This document shows, one piece after another, positions 36,744 to 46,531 of a DNA stretch of 64,000 nt. The position numbers were made by a program, and so were the translations under genes. Position 1 is the stretch's first letter. Each line of letters starts with the position of its first letter. The notes under the pieces are model-generated. The model was not told where the DNA came from, did no database searches, and worked only from the letters and a program-made list of their open reading frames with translations. Source of the stretch: Gammaproteobacteria bacterium (GTDB lineage: Bacteria; Pseudomonadota; Gammaproteobacteria; Pseudomonadales; UBA5518); assembly GCA_016705365.1 (NCBI GenBank), contig JADIYI010000008.1, forward strand, positions 1,674,001 through 1,738,000, read 5' to 3'.

Positions 36744-38627
36744 ATGGCAAATAATTGGCATGTGCGTGCGCTGGCAATGGCAATCGCCTCGGCAGCTACG
36801 GTGAGCGGCGGTGCTTGGGCGATGCCGTTCGAGACGGGAAACCCCGATCTGGAGGTGCGCTTCGACAACACGATCAAGTACAACCTGATGAGCCGGGTCG
36901 AGAGCCAGGACAAGGATGTCACCAACAGCGCCAACCCCAATCTGTTCGACGATGCCGACCTCGGCTTCGACAAGGGCATCGTCAGCAACCGTTTCGACCT
37001 GCTGAGCGAGCTCGAAGTGGTATGGAAGCAGAATTTCGGTTTCCGGGTGAGCGCCGCGAGCTGGCATGACCAGGCTTATGGCGACAGCAACGACCATCCG
37101 GGGCTCAACAAGGACTTTCGCATCAATGGTAATTACACCGACACCTGGGGCCTGCTGAGCGCCCCGCCCGGCGAGTACAACGACTTCGCCGACAACCAGG
37201 CCCACAAGGATGTCGAACTGATGGACGCCTTCGTGTTCGCCAACTTCAGTGTGGGAGGCAGCGAAGCCAGTGTGCGTGCCGGGCGCCACACGCTCTATTG
37301 GGGGCAAAGCCTGTTCGCTTCCGGTGCAACCAATGGCATTGCCGGCGCCATGGCACCGATCGATCAGGCGCGAGGCCTTGGCGTTCCCGGCTCCGAGGCC
37401 AAGGAATTGTTCCTGCCCACCAACAAACTGTCGGGAAGTTTCCAGGTCAACCAGAACCTGTCACTGGTGGGCTATTACTCGTTCGAGTGGGAGCCGGTCC
37501 GCTACGCGGCGCCTGGCACTTATTTTGCGTTGTCCGAGATCTCGATGGACCACGCGGAGTTTCTTACCCTGGTTCCGGGCCAGGTGGATCCTGCGACCGG
37601 CGCCCTGGTCGCGCCCCGTACCGGCTACGTACAGGACAGTTCGGAAGAACCTGACGATGGCGAGTGGGGTGCGGGGCTGCAATATGTCTTCACGAACGGT
37701 CTCGAACTTGGGGTCTACTACCTCAACTATCATGACAAGGCACCGCAAGGCGTGATCGGTGCGCTCAATGTCGGACAGTACGCCACTGCGCAAGCGACTA
37801 CCAATCCAACCGCGGCGCTGTTGGTGGCGTTGTGGCCCGCCTATTCCGGTGGCGTGCCGCCGGATCAGTTCGGTTACTACACGGGTGGCGGCTACCCGGC
37901 GGTCGGTATCGGTCGATTCAAATGGACCTATCGGGAGGACAACGAACTGTTCGGCATCAGCCTGGGCCAGGAAATCGCCCGGGTCCCCGTGGGCATGGAC
38001 CTGGCCTACAGAAACGATGTGGCGATCGACTTCAATTCCGGCACGCTGCTGCATACCGAAACCTACCCCGATTTCGGGGCGCTGCAGGCCACGGTCGCGG
38101 CAACCCTGGCGGCCGCGGGTTTCCCGACCGACAATTTCGATTTCGATGGCGCGGATGGCGACAACTACGCCGGAGCCACGGGCGATGTGTGGACTCTCGT
38201 GGTCAATGGTGTCGGTTTCCTCGACCCCGGCGCACTGTGGGATGGTGGCAGCTATGCGGTCGAGATGACATTTGCCGCGCTTACCGCCTACGGGGACAAC
38301 GAGCAGCTTGCCAGCAAGTACATCGATGAAAACGATATCGCGACCACGATCGGCCTGAGTTTCGCGCCGCAGTGGTACCAGGTGATGCCGAGCCTGGACC
38401 TGAAGCTGCCGTTTACCCTGTCCTACGGGATCAACGGGCACTCGCCGCTGCGTGGCGGCGGCGACGCCGATCTCGGGATCGCGTCGATCGGCTTGTCCTT
38501 CGAATACCAGCAGGTGTGGACGATCGACACGAAATACAACATGTTTTTCGGCGAGCAGGAAAACGGCAGTCTCGGCAACCTGATCGATCGTGACAACGTG
38601 GCCTTGACCATCAAACGCACCTTCTGA
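36744..38627 (+). CDS. DUF1302 family outer-membrane barrel
   Basis: The 627-residue protein has a signal peptide ending GGAWAMP and a long beta-rich mature part: GNPDLEVRFDNTIKYNLMSR, NRFDLLSELEVVWKQNFGFR, VRAGRHTLYWGQSLF, ending NVALTIKRTF. This is the DUF1302 layout. These genes typically precede DUF1329, YCF48-like and RND genes in hydrophobic-compound users, as here. A role in uptake or surface handling of lipids, steroids or polymers is inferred. Confidence 0.88.
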   Translation: MANNWHVRALAMAIASAATVSGGAWAMPFETGNPDLEVRFDNTIKYNLMSRVESQDKDVTNSANPNLFDDADLGFDKGIVSNRFDLLSELEVVWKQNFGFRVSAASWHDQAYGDSNDHPGLNKDFRINGNYTDTWGLLSAPPGEYNDFADNQAHKDVELMDAFVFANFSVGGSEASVRAGRHTLYWGQSLFASGATNGIAGAMAPIDQARGLGVPGSEAKELFLPTNKLSGSFQVNQNLSLVGYYSFEWEPVRYAAPGTYFALSEISMDHAEFLTLVPGQVDPATGALVAPRTGYVQDSSEEPDDGEWGAGLQYVFTNGLELGVYYLNYHDKAPQGVIGALNVGQYATAQATTNPTAALLVALWPAYSGGVPPDQFGYYTGGGYPAVGIGRFKWTYREDNELFGISLGQEIARVPVGMDLAYRNDVAIDFNSGTLLHTETYPDFGALQATVAATLAAAGFPTDNFDFDGADGDNYAGATGDVWTLVVNGVGFLDPGALWDGGSYAVEMTFAALTAYGDNEQLASKYIDENDIATTIGLSFAPQWYQVMPSLDLKLPFTLSYGINGHSPLRGGGDADLGIASIGLSFEYQQVWTIDTKYNMFFGEQENGSLGNLIDRDNVALTIKRTF

Positions 38628-38656
38628 TTAACCGGGTTCGACAGGAGAAACTCCAG

Positions 38657-40030
38657 ATGAAAATGAAAACACTGTTCGCGGTCGCTGCTTTCGGGTTGTG
38701 CTCATCGGGTCCGTTGCTGGCGGCGGTCAGCGCCGAGCAGGCGGCACGTCTTGGCAAGGATCTCACGCCGGTTGGCGCCGAGATGGCAGGCAATGCCGAT
38801 GGTTCGATTCCGGCCTGGGACGGGAAGGGCACGCCGGTGCCTGCCGGCTGGAAGCCGGGCATGGAATACACCAATCCGTACCCGGCAGAGAAGCCGATCT
38901 ACGCGGTGACGGGCGAGAACATGGCGCAGTATGCGGAAATCCTGCCCGAAGGCGTGCAGGCCCTGCTGAAAAAATACGGGGCGGAGGGCTTCCGGCTCGA
39001 TGTCTATCCGACACACCGCAACGCGGCGCAGCCGCAGTGGTTCTACGACGGCAGCAAGCAGAATGCCGCAGCGGCGAACCTGGTGGCCGACGGCCAGAAG
39101 ATCGAGGGCAATGTGCCCGGGGTGCCGTTCCCGGTTCCGCAGGGTGCGCTCGAGGTGCTGTGGAACCACATGATCCGATTCCAGGGTTACCAGACCTATT
39201 ACAAATACGACAGTTACTACGTGGATGCCAACGGCAAGCCGGTGCTCTCCACGACCGCCGACAATTACGTCGACTACCCGATGTATATCGATCACTTCAA
39301 GAAGCGCAACTACAACACCACGGACCTGCGTTTCACCTATCTGCGGGTGAACTACCTGGCACCGCCGCGCCGTGCCGGTGAAATCCTGCTGGTCCATGAG
39401 CCGGGTGCGGATTACACCGCCGGCAAGGGACGTGACGCGTGGCAGTACCTGACCGGGCAGCGTCGGGTAAGAAAGGCTCCGTCGGTGTCGTTCGATACGC
39501 CGAACCCGGCCACCGCCGGCACCTCGACCTACGATGACTCGTATATGTACAACGGTTCGCCGGAGCGCTTCGACTGGACGCTGATCGGCAAGAAGGAAAT
39601 GCTGATTCCCTACAACAACAACACTTTCGTGTTCGAGAAGCCGGTGCTGGAGATGATGGACAAGAATTTCTTCAAGCCGGAATTCGTGCGCTGGGAAAAG
39701 CATCGGGTATGGATCGTCGAGGCGAAGCTGAAAGCCGGCAGCCGTCACATCTACGGCAAACGTCGCTATTACATAGACGAGGACAGCTGGACCGGACTGG
39801 CCGGTGAAACCTGGGACGGTCAGGGCAGCCTGTGGCGCGTGCACCTGATGTACCAGACCCAGAGCTGGGATACTCCGGCGCCCTCCAATACTGCTTATGG
39901 CACCTATGACCTGATCGCGAACATCTACAATATCAACGCCAAGCCGATTCCCGGCACGTTTCGGAACGAGCACGACCAATCGGAGCAGTATTTCAGCTCC
40001 CAGGGCATGGCGCGTACCGGTATCCGCTGA
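38657..40030 (+). CDS. DUF1329 family periplasmic protein
   Basis: The 457-residue protein has a signal peptide (LFAVAAFGLCSSGPLLA), then GKDLTPVGAEMAGNADGSIP and PAWDGKG, the DUF1329 hallmark. Later stretches include NHMIRFQGYQTYYKYDSYY and HRVWIVEAKLKAG. The fold resembles LolB/LolA-type lipid carriers, so a hydrophobic-ligand shuttle between DUF1302 and the RND pump is plausible. It follows DUF1302 by 29 bases. Confidence 0.9.
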   Translation: MKMKTLFAVAAFGLCSSGPLLAAVSAEQAARLGKDLTPVGAEMAGNADGSIPAWDGKGTPVPAGWKPGMEYTNPYPAEKPIYAVTGENMAQYAEILPEGVQALLKKYGAEGFRLDVYPTHRNAAQPQWFYDGSKQNAAAANLVADGQKIEGNVPGVPFPVPQGALEVLWNHMIRFQGYQTYYKYDSYYVDANGKPVLSTTADNYVDYPMYIDHFKKRNYNTTDLRFTYLRVNYLAPPRRAGEILLVHEPGADYTAGKGRDAWQYLTGQRRVRKAPSVSFDTPNPATAGTSTYDDSYMYNGSPERFDWTLIGKKEMLIPYNNNTFVFEKPVLEMMDKNFFKPEFVRWEKHRVWIVEAKLKAGSRHIYGKRRYYIDEDSWTGLAGETWDGQGSLWRVHLMYQTQSWDTPAPSNTAYGTYDLIANIYNINAKPIPGTFRNEHDQSEQYFSSQGMARTGIR

Positions 40031-40037
40031 TGTGATC

Positions 40038-40062
40038 GTGCCCCCTTTCCGGAAGGGGGCAC
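40038..40062 (+). terminator. GC-rich hairpin after DUF1329
   Basis: GTGCCCCCTT and AAGGGGGCAC form a 10-bp stem with a TCCGG loop just after the stop. No T-run follows, so it may only slow polymerase or protect the message from exonucleases. Up to 40215 nothing else is seen except GGAGG before the next gene. Confidence 0.5.
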
Positions 40063-40215
40063 TGCTGGCACGGGCGCAGCGCTACCCGCTCATTTGCACC
40101 TGAGTGCGGGTTCGTGGTTTGGTTGCGCGTGATGATCGCCGTGGAGGATTGATCGCGCGCAGTTATGCGTTATCCTGCGCGGAGCGTTTTGTCCGCGTGT
40201 CGCCGGAGGCCAATA

Positions 40216-41328
40216 ATGAAAAAAATCCGCAGCATTCCGAGCGCCGTTGCGCTGCTGCTGCTGGCATGTTCACTCCATGCCGCGAAACCTTACGATGTAC
40301 TCGATCTGCCGGCGGTCCAGTCGCCGCTTGCCGCGCATGCGCTGATCTATTCGCTGACCCGTGCGGGTGACCGGTTCTTCGCGACCGGCATTCGTGGCCA
40401 CATTCTCTATTCCGATGATTTCGGTCAGAGCTGGACCCAGGCCGAATCGGTACCGGTGCGCTCCTCATTGCTGGACGCATCGTTTCCGACGCCCGATCAG
40501 GGCTGGGTGGTGGGCCATGAAGCGGTCATCCTCCATACCGAGGATGCTGGCAAGACCTGGGTCAAACAGGCCGATGGCCGGGACTTGCCGAAGATCGGAC
40601 TCGACTACTACCAGAAGAAGCTCGCCGAGCAACCCGACGACGAGCGCTACGCGTTCCTGATCGACGAAATGAAACTCGCCGTGGAGCAGGGGGCCGACCG
40701 GCCTTTCTTCAAGATATTCATGCGCGATACCACGACCGGCTTTGCCGCCGGTGCCTATGGTTATCTGTTTCGCACCGTCGATGGCGGAAAGAGCTGGTAC
40801 CCGATCATGGAACTGCTCGATCTGGAGCAGATGGTGCACCTGTTTGATTTCGCGCAACTGTCGAATGCGCCGGCCATCGAATTCGATGGCGCTACGGTGC
40901 CGGCGGATATCGTCGCCAGTGGCGAGATGGGTACCATCCTGGCGCTGGATCCCGACTCCGGGCGTTGGCGGATGCAGGATTTTCCCTACGAGGGCAGCAT
41001 GTTCACGATCAGCGCGACCGGAGGCGACTCGCTGGTCACCGGCGGACTGCGTGGACTGGCGTTTTATTCCACCGACAGGGGCGCGAGTTGGTCCGCCGTC
41101 AAGAAACCTCCCACCGGTGCCGTCGTCTCGAGCACGGTGCTCGCCGATGGTCGGGTCATCCTGGCCACGCAGGAAGGCAATCTGCTGGCGAGTTCCGATC
41201 ACGGTGCCTCGTTCGCGCCGCTGCCGATGACAGGCGCGCAGCCGCTCAGCGACGTGATCGAAGGGCGACCGGGCGAGTTGATTCTCAGTGGAGTCTTTGG
41301 AGTCAGGATCTACCAGTTGCCGGAATGA
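40216..41328 (+). CDS. YCF48/BNR-type beta-propeller exported protein
   Basis: The 370-residue protein has a signal peptide (IPSAVALLLLACSLHA) and repeated propeller motifs: YSDDFGQSWTQAE, HTEDAGKTWVKQ, FRTVDGGKSWYP, YSTDRGASWSAV and SSDHGASFAPL. These Asp-box repeats match the YCF48-like protein regularly placed before an RND transporter in this gene block. It probably forms a periplasmic scaffold for that transporter. GGAGG precedes ATG 40216. Confidence 0.88.
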   Translation: MKKIRSIPSAVALLLLACSLHAAKPYDVLDLPAVQSPLAAHALIYSLTRAGDRFFATGIRGHILYSDDFGQSWTQAESVPVRSSLLDASFPTPDQGWVVGHEAVILHTEDAGKTWVKQADGRDLPKIGLDYYQKKLAEQPDDERYAFLIDEMKLAVEQGADRPFFKIFMRDTTTGFAAGAYGYLFRTVDGGKSWYPIMELLDLEQMVHLFDFAQLSNAPAIEFDGATVPADIVASGEMGTILALDPDSGRWRMQDFPYEGSMFTISATGGDSLVTGGLRGLAFYSTDRGASWSAVKKPPTGAVVSSTVLADGRVILATQEGNLLASSDHGASFAPLPMTGAQPLSDVIEGRPGELILSGVFGVRIYQLPE

Positions 41329-41369
41329 GCCGGCCGGCATGGACAAATTATAAGCAGGAGTAATCCGCG

Positions 41370-43889
41370 ATGGCGCATGTTGAAGACAGCGGCGATCTGC
41401 CAGTCATCAGTGATGTGGCGGAGTTCGATGTCAACTCCGGGAACCTGATCGAGCGCCTGGTCTTCAATAACCGGCTGCTCATCGTGGTGCTGTGCGCGCT
41501 GATGACGGTCTATCTCGGTTATTACACTTTCGGCCATCTGAAACTCCAGGCAGGCTTCGAGAAGATGCTGCCGAAGAACCATCCCTACGTCAAAAACTAC
41601 AAGGACAACGAGGAGTATCTCAAAGGGCTCGGCAATGTGTTGCGCCTGGCGGTGGAAACCGACGAGCCCACCATCTATACCCCGCAATTTCTCGATACGC
41701 TGAAAGATGTGAGCGATGCGGTATTTTACATACCGGGCGTGGTGCGCGAGGATCTCAAGTCCCTGTGGACACCCAACACCCGCTACAAGGTGGTCACCGA
41801 GGAGGGCTTCGAGGGCGGGCCGGTGGTACCGCCGGACTACGACGGATCGGCGCAGTCCATCGGCATGGTCAAGCTGAACGTGGCGCGCGCCGGCCTGCGC
41901 GGCGACCTGGTTGCCAACAACGAACAATCCTCGTCGGTTTTGATTCCGTTGATGGACTTCGATCCGGAAACCGGCAAGCGCCTCGACTACTACCAGTTCA
42001 GCAGCAAGCTCGAAGAGGTGCGCACGAAGTTCCAGCACGCCGGTGAAACCGTGCAGGGGCGGCTCGAGGAACGTCTCTCCAAGCCGGACGAGGAAGTCGC
42101 GCACAAGGTCACCAAGAATCTCGAAAAGGATATCCGCGACGAATTCGAGAGCGGACGGGTAAAGCTGCATATCATCGGTTTTGCCAAGATCGTTGGCGAG
42201 CTGATCGACGGCCTGTTCGACGTGATGCTGTTTTTTGTCGGAGCAGTGATCATCGCGGCCTTGCTGCTGTACTGGTACACGCGCTGCTGGCGCAGCACGC
42301 TGGTGGTGATCGTGATCACGATCGGTGCGGTGATCTGGCAGCTCGGTCTGCTGACCCTGTTCGGTTTCGAGCTGGATCCGTATTCCATACTGGTGCCGTT
42401 CCTGGTATTCGCGATCGGTGTCTCGCACGGCGCACAGAAACTGAACGGGATATTGCAGGACATCGGTCGCGGTTGCCACCGATATGTTGCCGCGCGTTAT
42501 ACCTTCCGCCGGCTCTTCCTGGCCGGTTTCACCGCGCTGGCCTCGGATGGCATCGGTTTCGCGGTGCTGATGATCATCCAGATCCAGGTGATCCAGGATC
42601 TGGCGATCACCGCCAGCATCGGCGTGGTGGTGCTGATTTTCACCAACCTGATCCTGATCCCGGTGGTGTTGTCCTATCTCGGCGTGACGCAACATGCGGC
42701 GGAGCGCGCCCATGTGCAGCAGAGCCCGGCTCACAAGCCACATCCGATCTGGCTGTTCCTGCTGTGTTTCACGGAGCGCAGGTGGGCAACCGGTGCGATC
42801 GTCGTGAGCCTCGCGTTGACGGTGGCGGCGTTTTTTGTCGCGCAGGACCTGCAGATCGGCGATCTCGATCCGGGGGCGCCCGAACTGCGCGCGGAATCGC
42901 GTTACAACCAGGACGTGAAATTCATGATCGAGAACTACTCGGTCTCCAGCGATATATTCGCGGTGATCGTGAAGACCGACAAGGATATGTGTACCGATCA
43001 CGAGACGCTCAGCCTTGCCGAGGAGCTCGAATGGCGTTTTCGCCAGCAACCCGGGGTCGAGGACGTGATCGGGCTCAATACCATGGGGCGGCGCCTGCTT
43101 GCCGGTCTCAACGAGGGTTATATCAGGTGGTTGTCGATGAACCGCAACCAGTCCTCGATCAATTATGCGGCGGTGGAAATGGTTGACCAGGGCATGGTCA
43201 ACCCGGAGTGCTCGGTCTGGCCGATGCTGGTTTACCTGTCCGACCACAAGGCAAAAACGTTGCAGAACATGGTCGACACGCTGGAACAGTTCAACGAGGA
43301 GTGGCCGAGCGACAAGGTGCAGTTCCTCGGGGCCGCCGGCAATGCCGGCTTCGAGGCGGCCACCAACATCGTGGTCAGGAAAGCCAACCGCGAGATGATG
43401 TTCTACGTTTATGCGGCGGTGATCCTGCTGAGCTACATCACGTTCCGCAGCGTGCCCGGCGTGCTGTGCGCGGTGCTGCCGCTGGTTGCGACCTCGATAC
43501 TCTGCGAGGCGCTGATGGTATTTCTCGGCATCGGGGTGAAAGTCGCGACGCTGCCGGTCATTGCACTTGGCGTCGGAATCGGTATCGACTATGCGCTCTA
43601 CGTGCTGACCGTGGTGCTGGCCAAGACGCGGGCGGGCATGCCGTTGCGCGATGCGTATTTTGCCGCGCTCAGCTTCACCGGGCGGGTCGTGGCGCTCATC
43701 GGCATCACGCTGGCCGCCGGGGTGGTGACCTGGGCCTGGTCACCGATCAAGTTCCAGGCCGATATGGGTATCCTGCTGACCTTCATGTTCCTCTGGAACA
43801 TGGTGGGTGCGCTGGTGCTGATGCCGGCATTGGCCCACTTCCTGCTGCCTGCAGCGAAAGATCCGCAGCCCGTGGCTGCTGCGGCGTAG
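41370..43889 (+). CDS. RND/MMPL family transporter
   Basis: The 839-residue protein has two homologous halves, each with one helix, a large periplasmic loop and five further helices. Visible segments are LLIVVLCALMTVYLGYYTF, LFDVMLFFVGAVIIAALLL, VFAIGVSHGAQKLNG and, in the second half, VIALGVGIGIDYALYVLTV. This is the MMPL/HpnN-like group that moves lipids or hydrophobic compounds, not the tripartite AcrB type. It follows the YCF48-like gene by 41 bases and completes the DUF1302-DUF1329-YCF48-RND set. Confidence 0.9.
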   Translation: MAHVEDSGDLPVISDVAEFDVNSGNLIERLVFNNRLLIVVLCALMTVYLGYYTFGHLKLQAGFEKMLPKNHPYVKNYKDNEEYLKGLGNVLRLAVETDEPTIYTPQFLDTLKDVSDAVFYIPGVVREDLKSLWTPNTRYKVVTEEGFEGGPVVPPDYDGSAQSIGMVKLNVARAGLRGDLVANNEQSSSVLIPLMDFDPETGKRLDYYQFSSKLEEVRTKFQHAGETVQGRLEERLSKPDEEVAHKVTKNLEKDIRDEFESGRVKLHIIGFAKIVGELIDGLFDVMLFFVGAVIIAALLLYWYTRCWRSTLVVIVITIGAVIWQLGLLTLFGFELDPYSILVPFLVFAIGVSHGAQKLNGILQDIGRGCHRYVAARYTFRRLFLAGFTALASDGIGFAVLMIIQIQVIQDLAITASIGVVVLIFTNLILIPVVLSYLGVTQHAAERAHVQQSPAHKPHPIWLFLLCFTERRWATGAIVVSLALTVAAFFVAQDLQIGDLDPGAPELRAESRYNQDVKFMIENYSVSSDIFAVIVKTDKDMCTDHETLSLAEELEWRFRQQPGVEDVIGLNTMGRRLLAGLNEGYIRWLSMNRNQSSINYAAVEMVDQGMVNPECSVWPMLVYLSDHKAKTLQNMVDTLEQFNEEWPSDKVQFLGAAGNAGFEAATNIVVRKANREMMFYVYAAVILLSYITFRSVPGVLCAVLPLVATSILCEALMVFLGIGVKVATLPVIALGVGIGIDYALYVLTVVLAKTRAGMPLRDAYFAALSFTGRVVALIGITLAAGVVTWAWSPIKFQADMGILLTFMFLWNMVGALVLMPALAHFLLPAAKDPQPVAAAA

Positions 43890-43955
43890 GAAGCGCCACG
43901 CGAACCGGAACACGAAACGGCAGCCTGAACGACCAGCCAGCGGAGCGCAGCAACG

Positions 43956-45494
43956 ATGAGGGATATGGGCACACAGGATATCGGGCTCGGGGCGATGATC
44001 CTGCGCCGTGCGGCACTCTCGCCGGAACTGCCCGCGCTGAGCTTCGAGGGGCATACGCGGACCTATGCGGAGTTCGGCAAAAGCATCCGGCACATGGCCG
44101 GCGCGCTGCACAAGGCAGGCGTGAATCGCGGGGATCGCGTTGCGTTTCTCGGCTTCAACCATCCGCTGTTCCTCGAAACGCTCTACGCCACGGCGGCGCT
44201 GGGCGCGTTGTTCGTGCCGCTCAATTTCCGGCTTACCGGGCCGGAGCTGGAATTCATCATCAACGATGCGGGCGTGCATACGCTGATCGTCGATGACGAG
44301 CGCAAGGCGGTGATCGATACGGTGCGCGAGCGTCTGTGCTGCCGCAATTTCGTGGCTGCGGAATCGGCCGCTCCCGGCTGGGGAGGACTGGCGAAATTCC
44401 TCGCGGCGGCGCCGTCGGTCGAAAGTGCGCAGCGGGTCGAGCCCGACGACGTGGCGCTGATCATGTATACCTCCGGCACCACGGGACGGCCCAAGGGCGC
44501 GATGCTCACCCATGCCAATATTTTCTGGAACAACGTGAACGCCCGTTTCGGACCGGAGAACATGGCCGGTGATGTCAGTCTCACGGCGGCCCCGCTGTTT
44601 CATATCGGCGGTCTCAACGTCACCACCCTGATCGGGTTCCAGAGCGGGGGGCACGTCGTGCTGCACCGCAGTTTTGATCCGGGGCAGGTGCTGGCCGATA
44701 TCGCGCGTTTCCGGGTAAACACGATGTTCGGGGCACCGGCAATGTTCCTGTTCATGACCCAGCACCCGGCTTTCGCAACCACCGATCTCGCCAGCGTGGA
44801 TATCCTCGTCTGCGGCGGGGCGCCGGTGCCCGAAGCGTTGATCCGCATCTACAAGGCCCGCGGCATCAAGCTGTGCCAGGGCTACGGACTCACCGAGACC
44901 GCGCCCTTCGCCACGTTCCTCGGCAGCCGGTGGATCGAATCGAAACTCGGATCGGCGGGCACCGCGCCGCTGTACGGCGATGTGCGGGTGGTCGATGGCC
45001 AGAACCGTCCGCTCGCTCATGGTCAGCGCGGCGAGGTCTGCGTGCGTGCCCCGAACGTGATGAAGGGCTACTGGAACCGGCCGGAAGCGACGCGTGAGGC
45101 GATCGATGCAGAGGGCTGGTTTCATACCGGGGACGTGGGTTACTTCGATGACGAGGGCTTCCTCTACCTGTGCGACCGGGTCAAGGACATGGTGATCTCG
45201 GGTGGGGAGAACGTCTATCCGGCCGAGGTCGAGAGCGTGCTATACGAGCATCCCGCGATCGCGGAAGTCGCGGTAATCGGTCTGCCCGACGAGAAATGGG
45301 GCGAAGCGGTGACGGCTATCGCGCGCCTGGTGCCCGGGCAGGAACTGACGCTGGAAGCACTGCGCTCGTTTGCGGGTGAAAAGCTTGCCCGCTACAAGCT
45401 GCCGTTGCGTTTGCACCTGATCGAGGAGATGCCGCGCAATCCGGCCGGGAAAGTGCTCAAGTACCAGTTGCGTGAACGCTTTGCAGCGAGCTGA
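43956..45494 (+). CDS. AMP-dependent fatty acyl/aryl-CoA synthetase
   Basis: The 512-residue protein carries the adenylation motifs LIMYTSGTTGRPKGAMLTH, QGYGLTETAP, WFHTGDVGYFDDEGF and GGENVYPAEVES, and the C-terminal catalytic Lys in RNPAGKVLKYQL. It activates a carboxylic acid to its CoA thioester. Being next to the RND block and P450/thiolase genes, it may activate the imported substrate, perhaps a steroid side chain or fatty acid (inference). Confidence 0.92.
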   Translation: MRDMGTQDIGLGAMILRRAALSPELPALSFEGHTRTYAEFGKSIRHMAGALHKAGVNRGDRVAFLGFNHPLFLETLYATAALGALFVPLNFRLTGPELEFIINDAGVHTLIVDDERKAVIDTVRERLCCRNFVAAESAAPGWGGLAKFLAAAPSVESAQRVEPDDVALIMYTSGTTGRPKGAMLTHANIFWNNVNARFGPENMAGDVSLTAAPLFHIGGLNVTTLIGFQSGGHVVLHRSFDPGQVLADIARFRVNTMFGAPAMFLFMTQHPAFATTDLASVDILVCGGAPVPEALIRIYKARGIKLCQGYGLTETAPFATFLGSRWIESKLGSAGTAPLYGDVRVVDGQNRPLAHGQRGEVCVRAPNVMKGYWNRPEATREAIDAEGWFHTGDVGYFDDEGFLYLCDRVKDMVISGGENVYPAEVESVLYEHPAIAEVAVIGLPDEKWGEAVTAIARLVPGQELTLEALRSFAGEKLARYKLPLRLHLIEEMPRNPAGKVLKYQLRERFAAS

Positions 45495-45539
45495 CACTTA
45501 CCTCCCGCGCGACCCCGTCGAGTTTCCCGGGCCAGGCGC

Positions 45540-46511
45540 ATGATCCGCACGCTGTTGCATCACCCCGGCGGTGCCCGCATCGAGGCCGGCGACGAGTCGC
45601 TGATCGGGTGCTGGGATCCGGGCGGCGAGGTGTTGCTGTGGGCGGACTTCGCGGCCAACGACATCGGGCAGACGCGCGAGCTGCTGATCCGGCAGTTGCG
45701 GATCAATCCGCTGGCGGTGAGCGATGCGCTGCGCGACCGCCATCCGCCGAAGCTGGAGTGGTTCGACGATTATTTTTTCCTGCTGGTCAAGGGGTTTAGC
45801 GCCGAGACCGAGGGCCTCGATTTCGGGGTGGTTCATATTTCGCTGTTCGTCGGACGCAATTTCCTGCTCACCGTGCATGCGCTGAAGTCGCCCAGCATCG
45901 ACTCGCTGTGGCCCGATGCAGTGGCGGGATCGCTGGATTTTGCGCGCGGCCCGACGCACCTGTGTTACCGGGTACTGCGGCGCGTGGTCGATCGCTACGC
46001 CCCGGTGATCCTCGGACTCGAAAGCCGGCTCGAGGAACTCGAGGAAGTGATTGCGGCGCGTCCGAGTGACGAGGTGCTGCTGGAGCTGGTGAGCTACAAC
46101 AGCCGGCTGAAGAAGCTGCGTCGTACCTTCGGCTATCAGCAGGCCTGCTTTGACGAGTTGCGCCAGGCGCGCTCGCAGGGATTTTCCAGTGATTCCACCC
46201 ATGAGTTCCAGGATGTCTACGAGCACATGGAGCGCCTTACCAGTCTTTCGTCGCTGATGCAGGAACTGGCGCGCGATCTGATGGAGGGCTATATCTCGTT
46301 GAACGGGCATCGCCTGAACCAGATCATGAAGACCCTGACCATCGCCTCGGTGATTTTCCTGCCGCTGACCTTTCTTGCCGGAATCTACGGCATGAATTTC
46401 GATAACATGCCGGAACTGCACACGCGCACGGGCTATTTCATCGTGATCGGCGCGATGCTGGCGATTGCCGGCGGTCTGCTCTGGGGCTTTCGCCGCTGGC
46501 GCTGGATCTGA
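45540..46511 (+). CDS. CorA/ZntB family divalent metal transporter
   Basis: The 323-residue protein has an N-terminal cytosolic alpha/beta domain, a long helix (RLEELEEVIAARPSDEVLLE) and two C-terminal membrane helices with the pore signature YGMNFDNMPEL. This is GMN with the short loop of CorA/ZntB. It moves Mg2+ or Zn2+. It follows the CoA synthetase by 45 bases but is probably not part of the same pathway. Confidence 0.88.
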   Translation: MIRTLLHHPGGARIEAGDESLIGCWDPGGEVLLWADFAANDIGQTRELLIRQLRINPLAVSDALRDRHPPKLEWFDDYFFLLVKGFSAETEGLDFGVVHISLFVGRNFLLTVHALKSPSIDSLWPDAVAGSLDFARGPTHLCYRVLRRVVDRYAPVILGLESRLEELEEVIAARPSDEVLLELVSYNSRLKKLRRTFGYQQACFDELRQARSQGFSSDSTHEFQDVYEHMERLTSLSSLMQELARDLMEGYISLNGHRLNQIMKTLTIASVIFLPLTFLAGIYGMNFDNMPELHTRTGYFIVIGAMLAIAGGLLWGFRRWRWI

Positions 46512-46531
46512 AGCTACAGGAGTACCGAATC

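Noticed and set aside
41310..43247. A 645-codon minus-strand open frame opposite the RND transporter
   Set aside because: Composition is shadow-like and the plus-strand transporter is clear.
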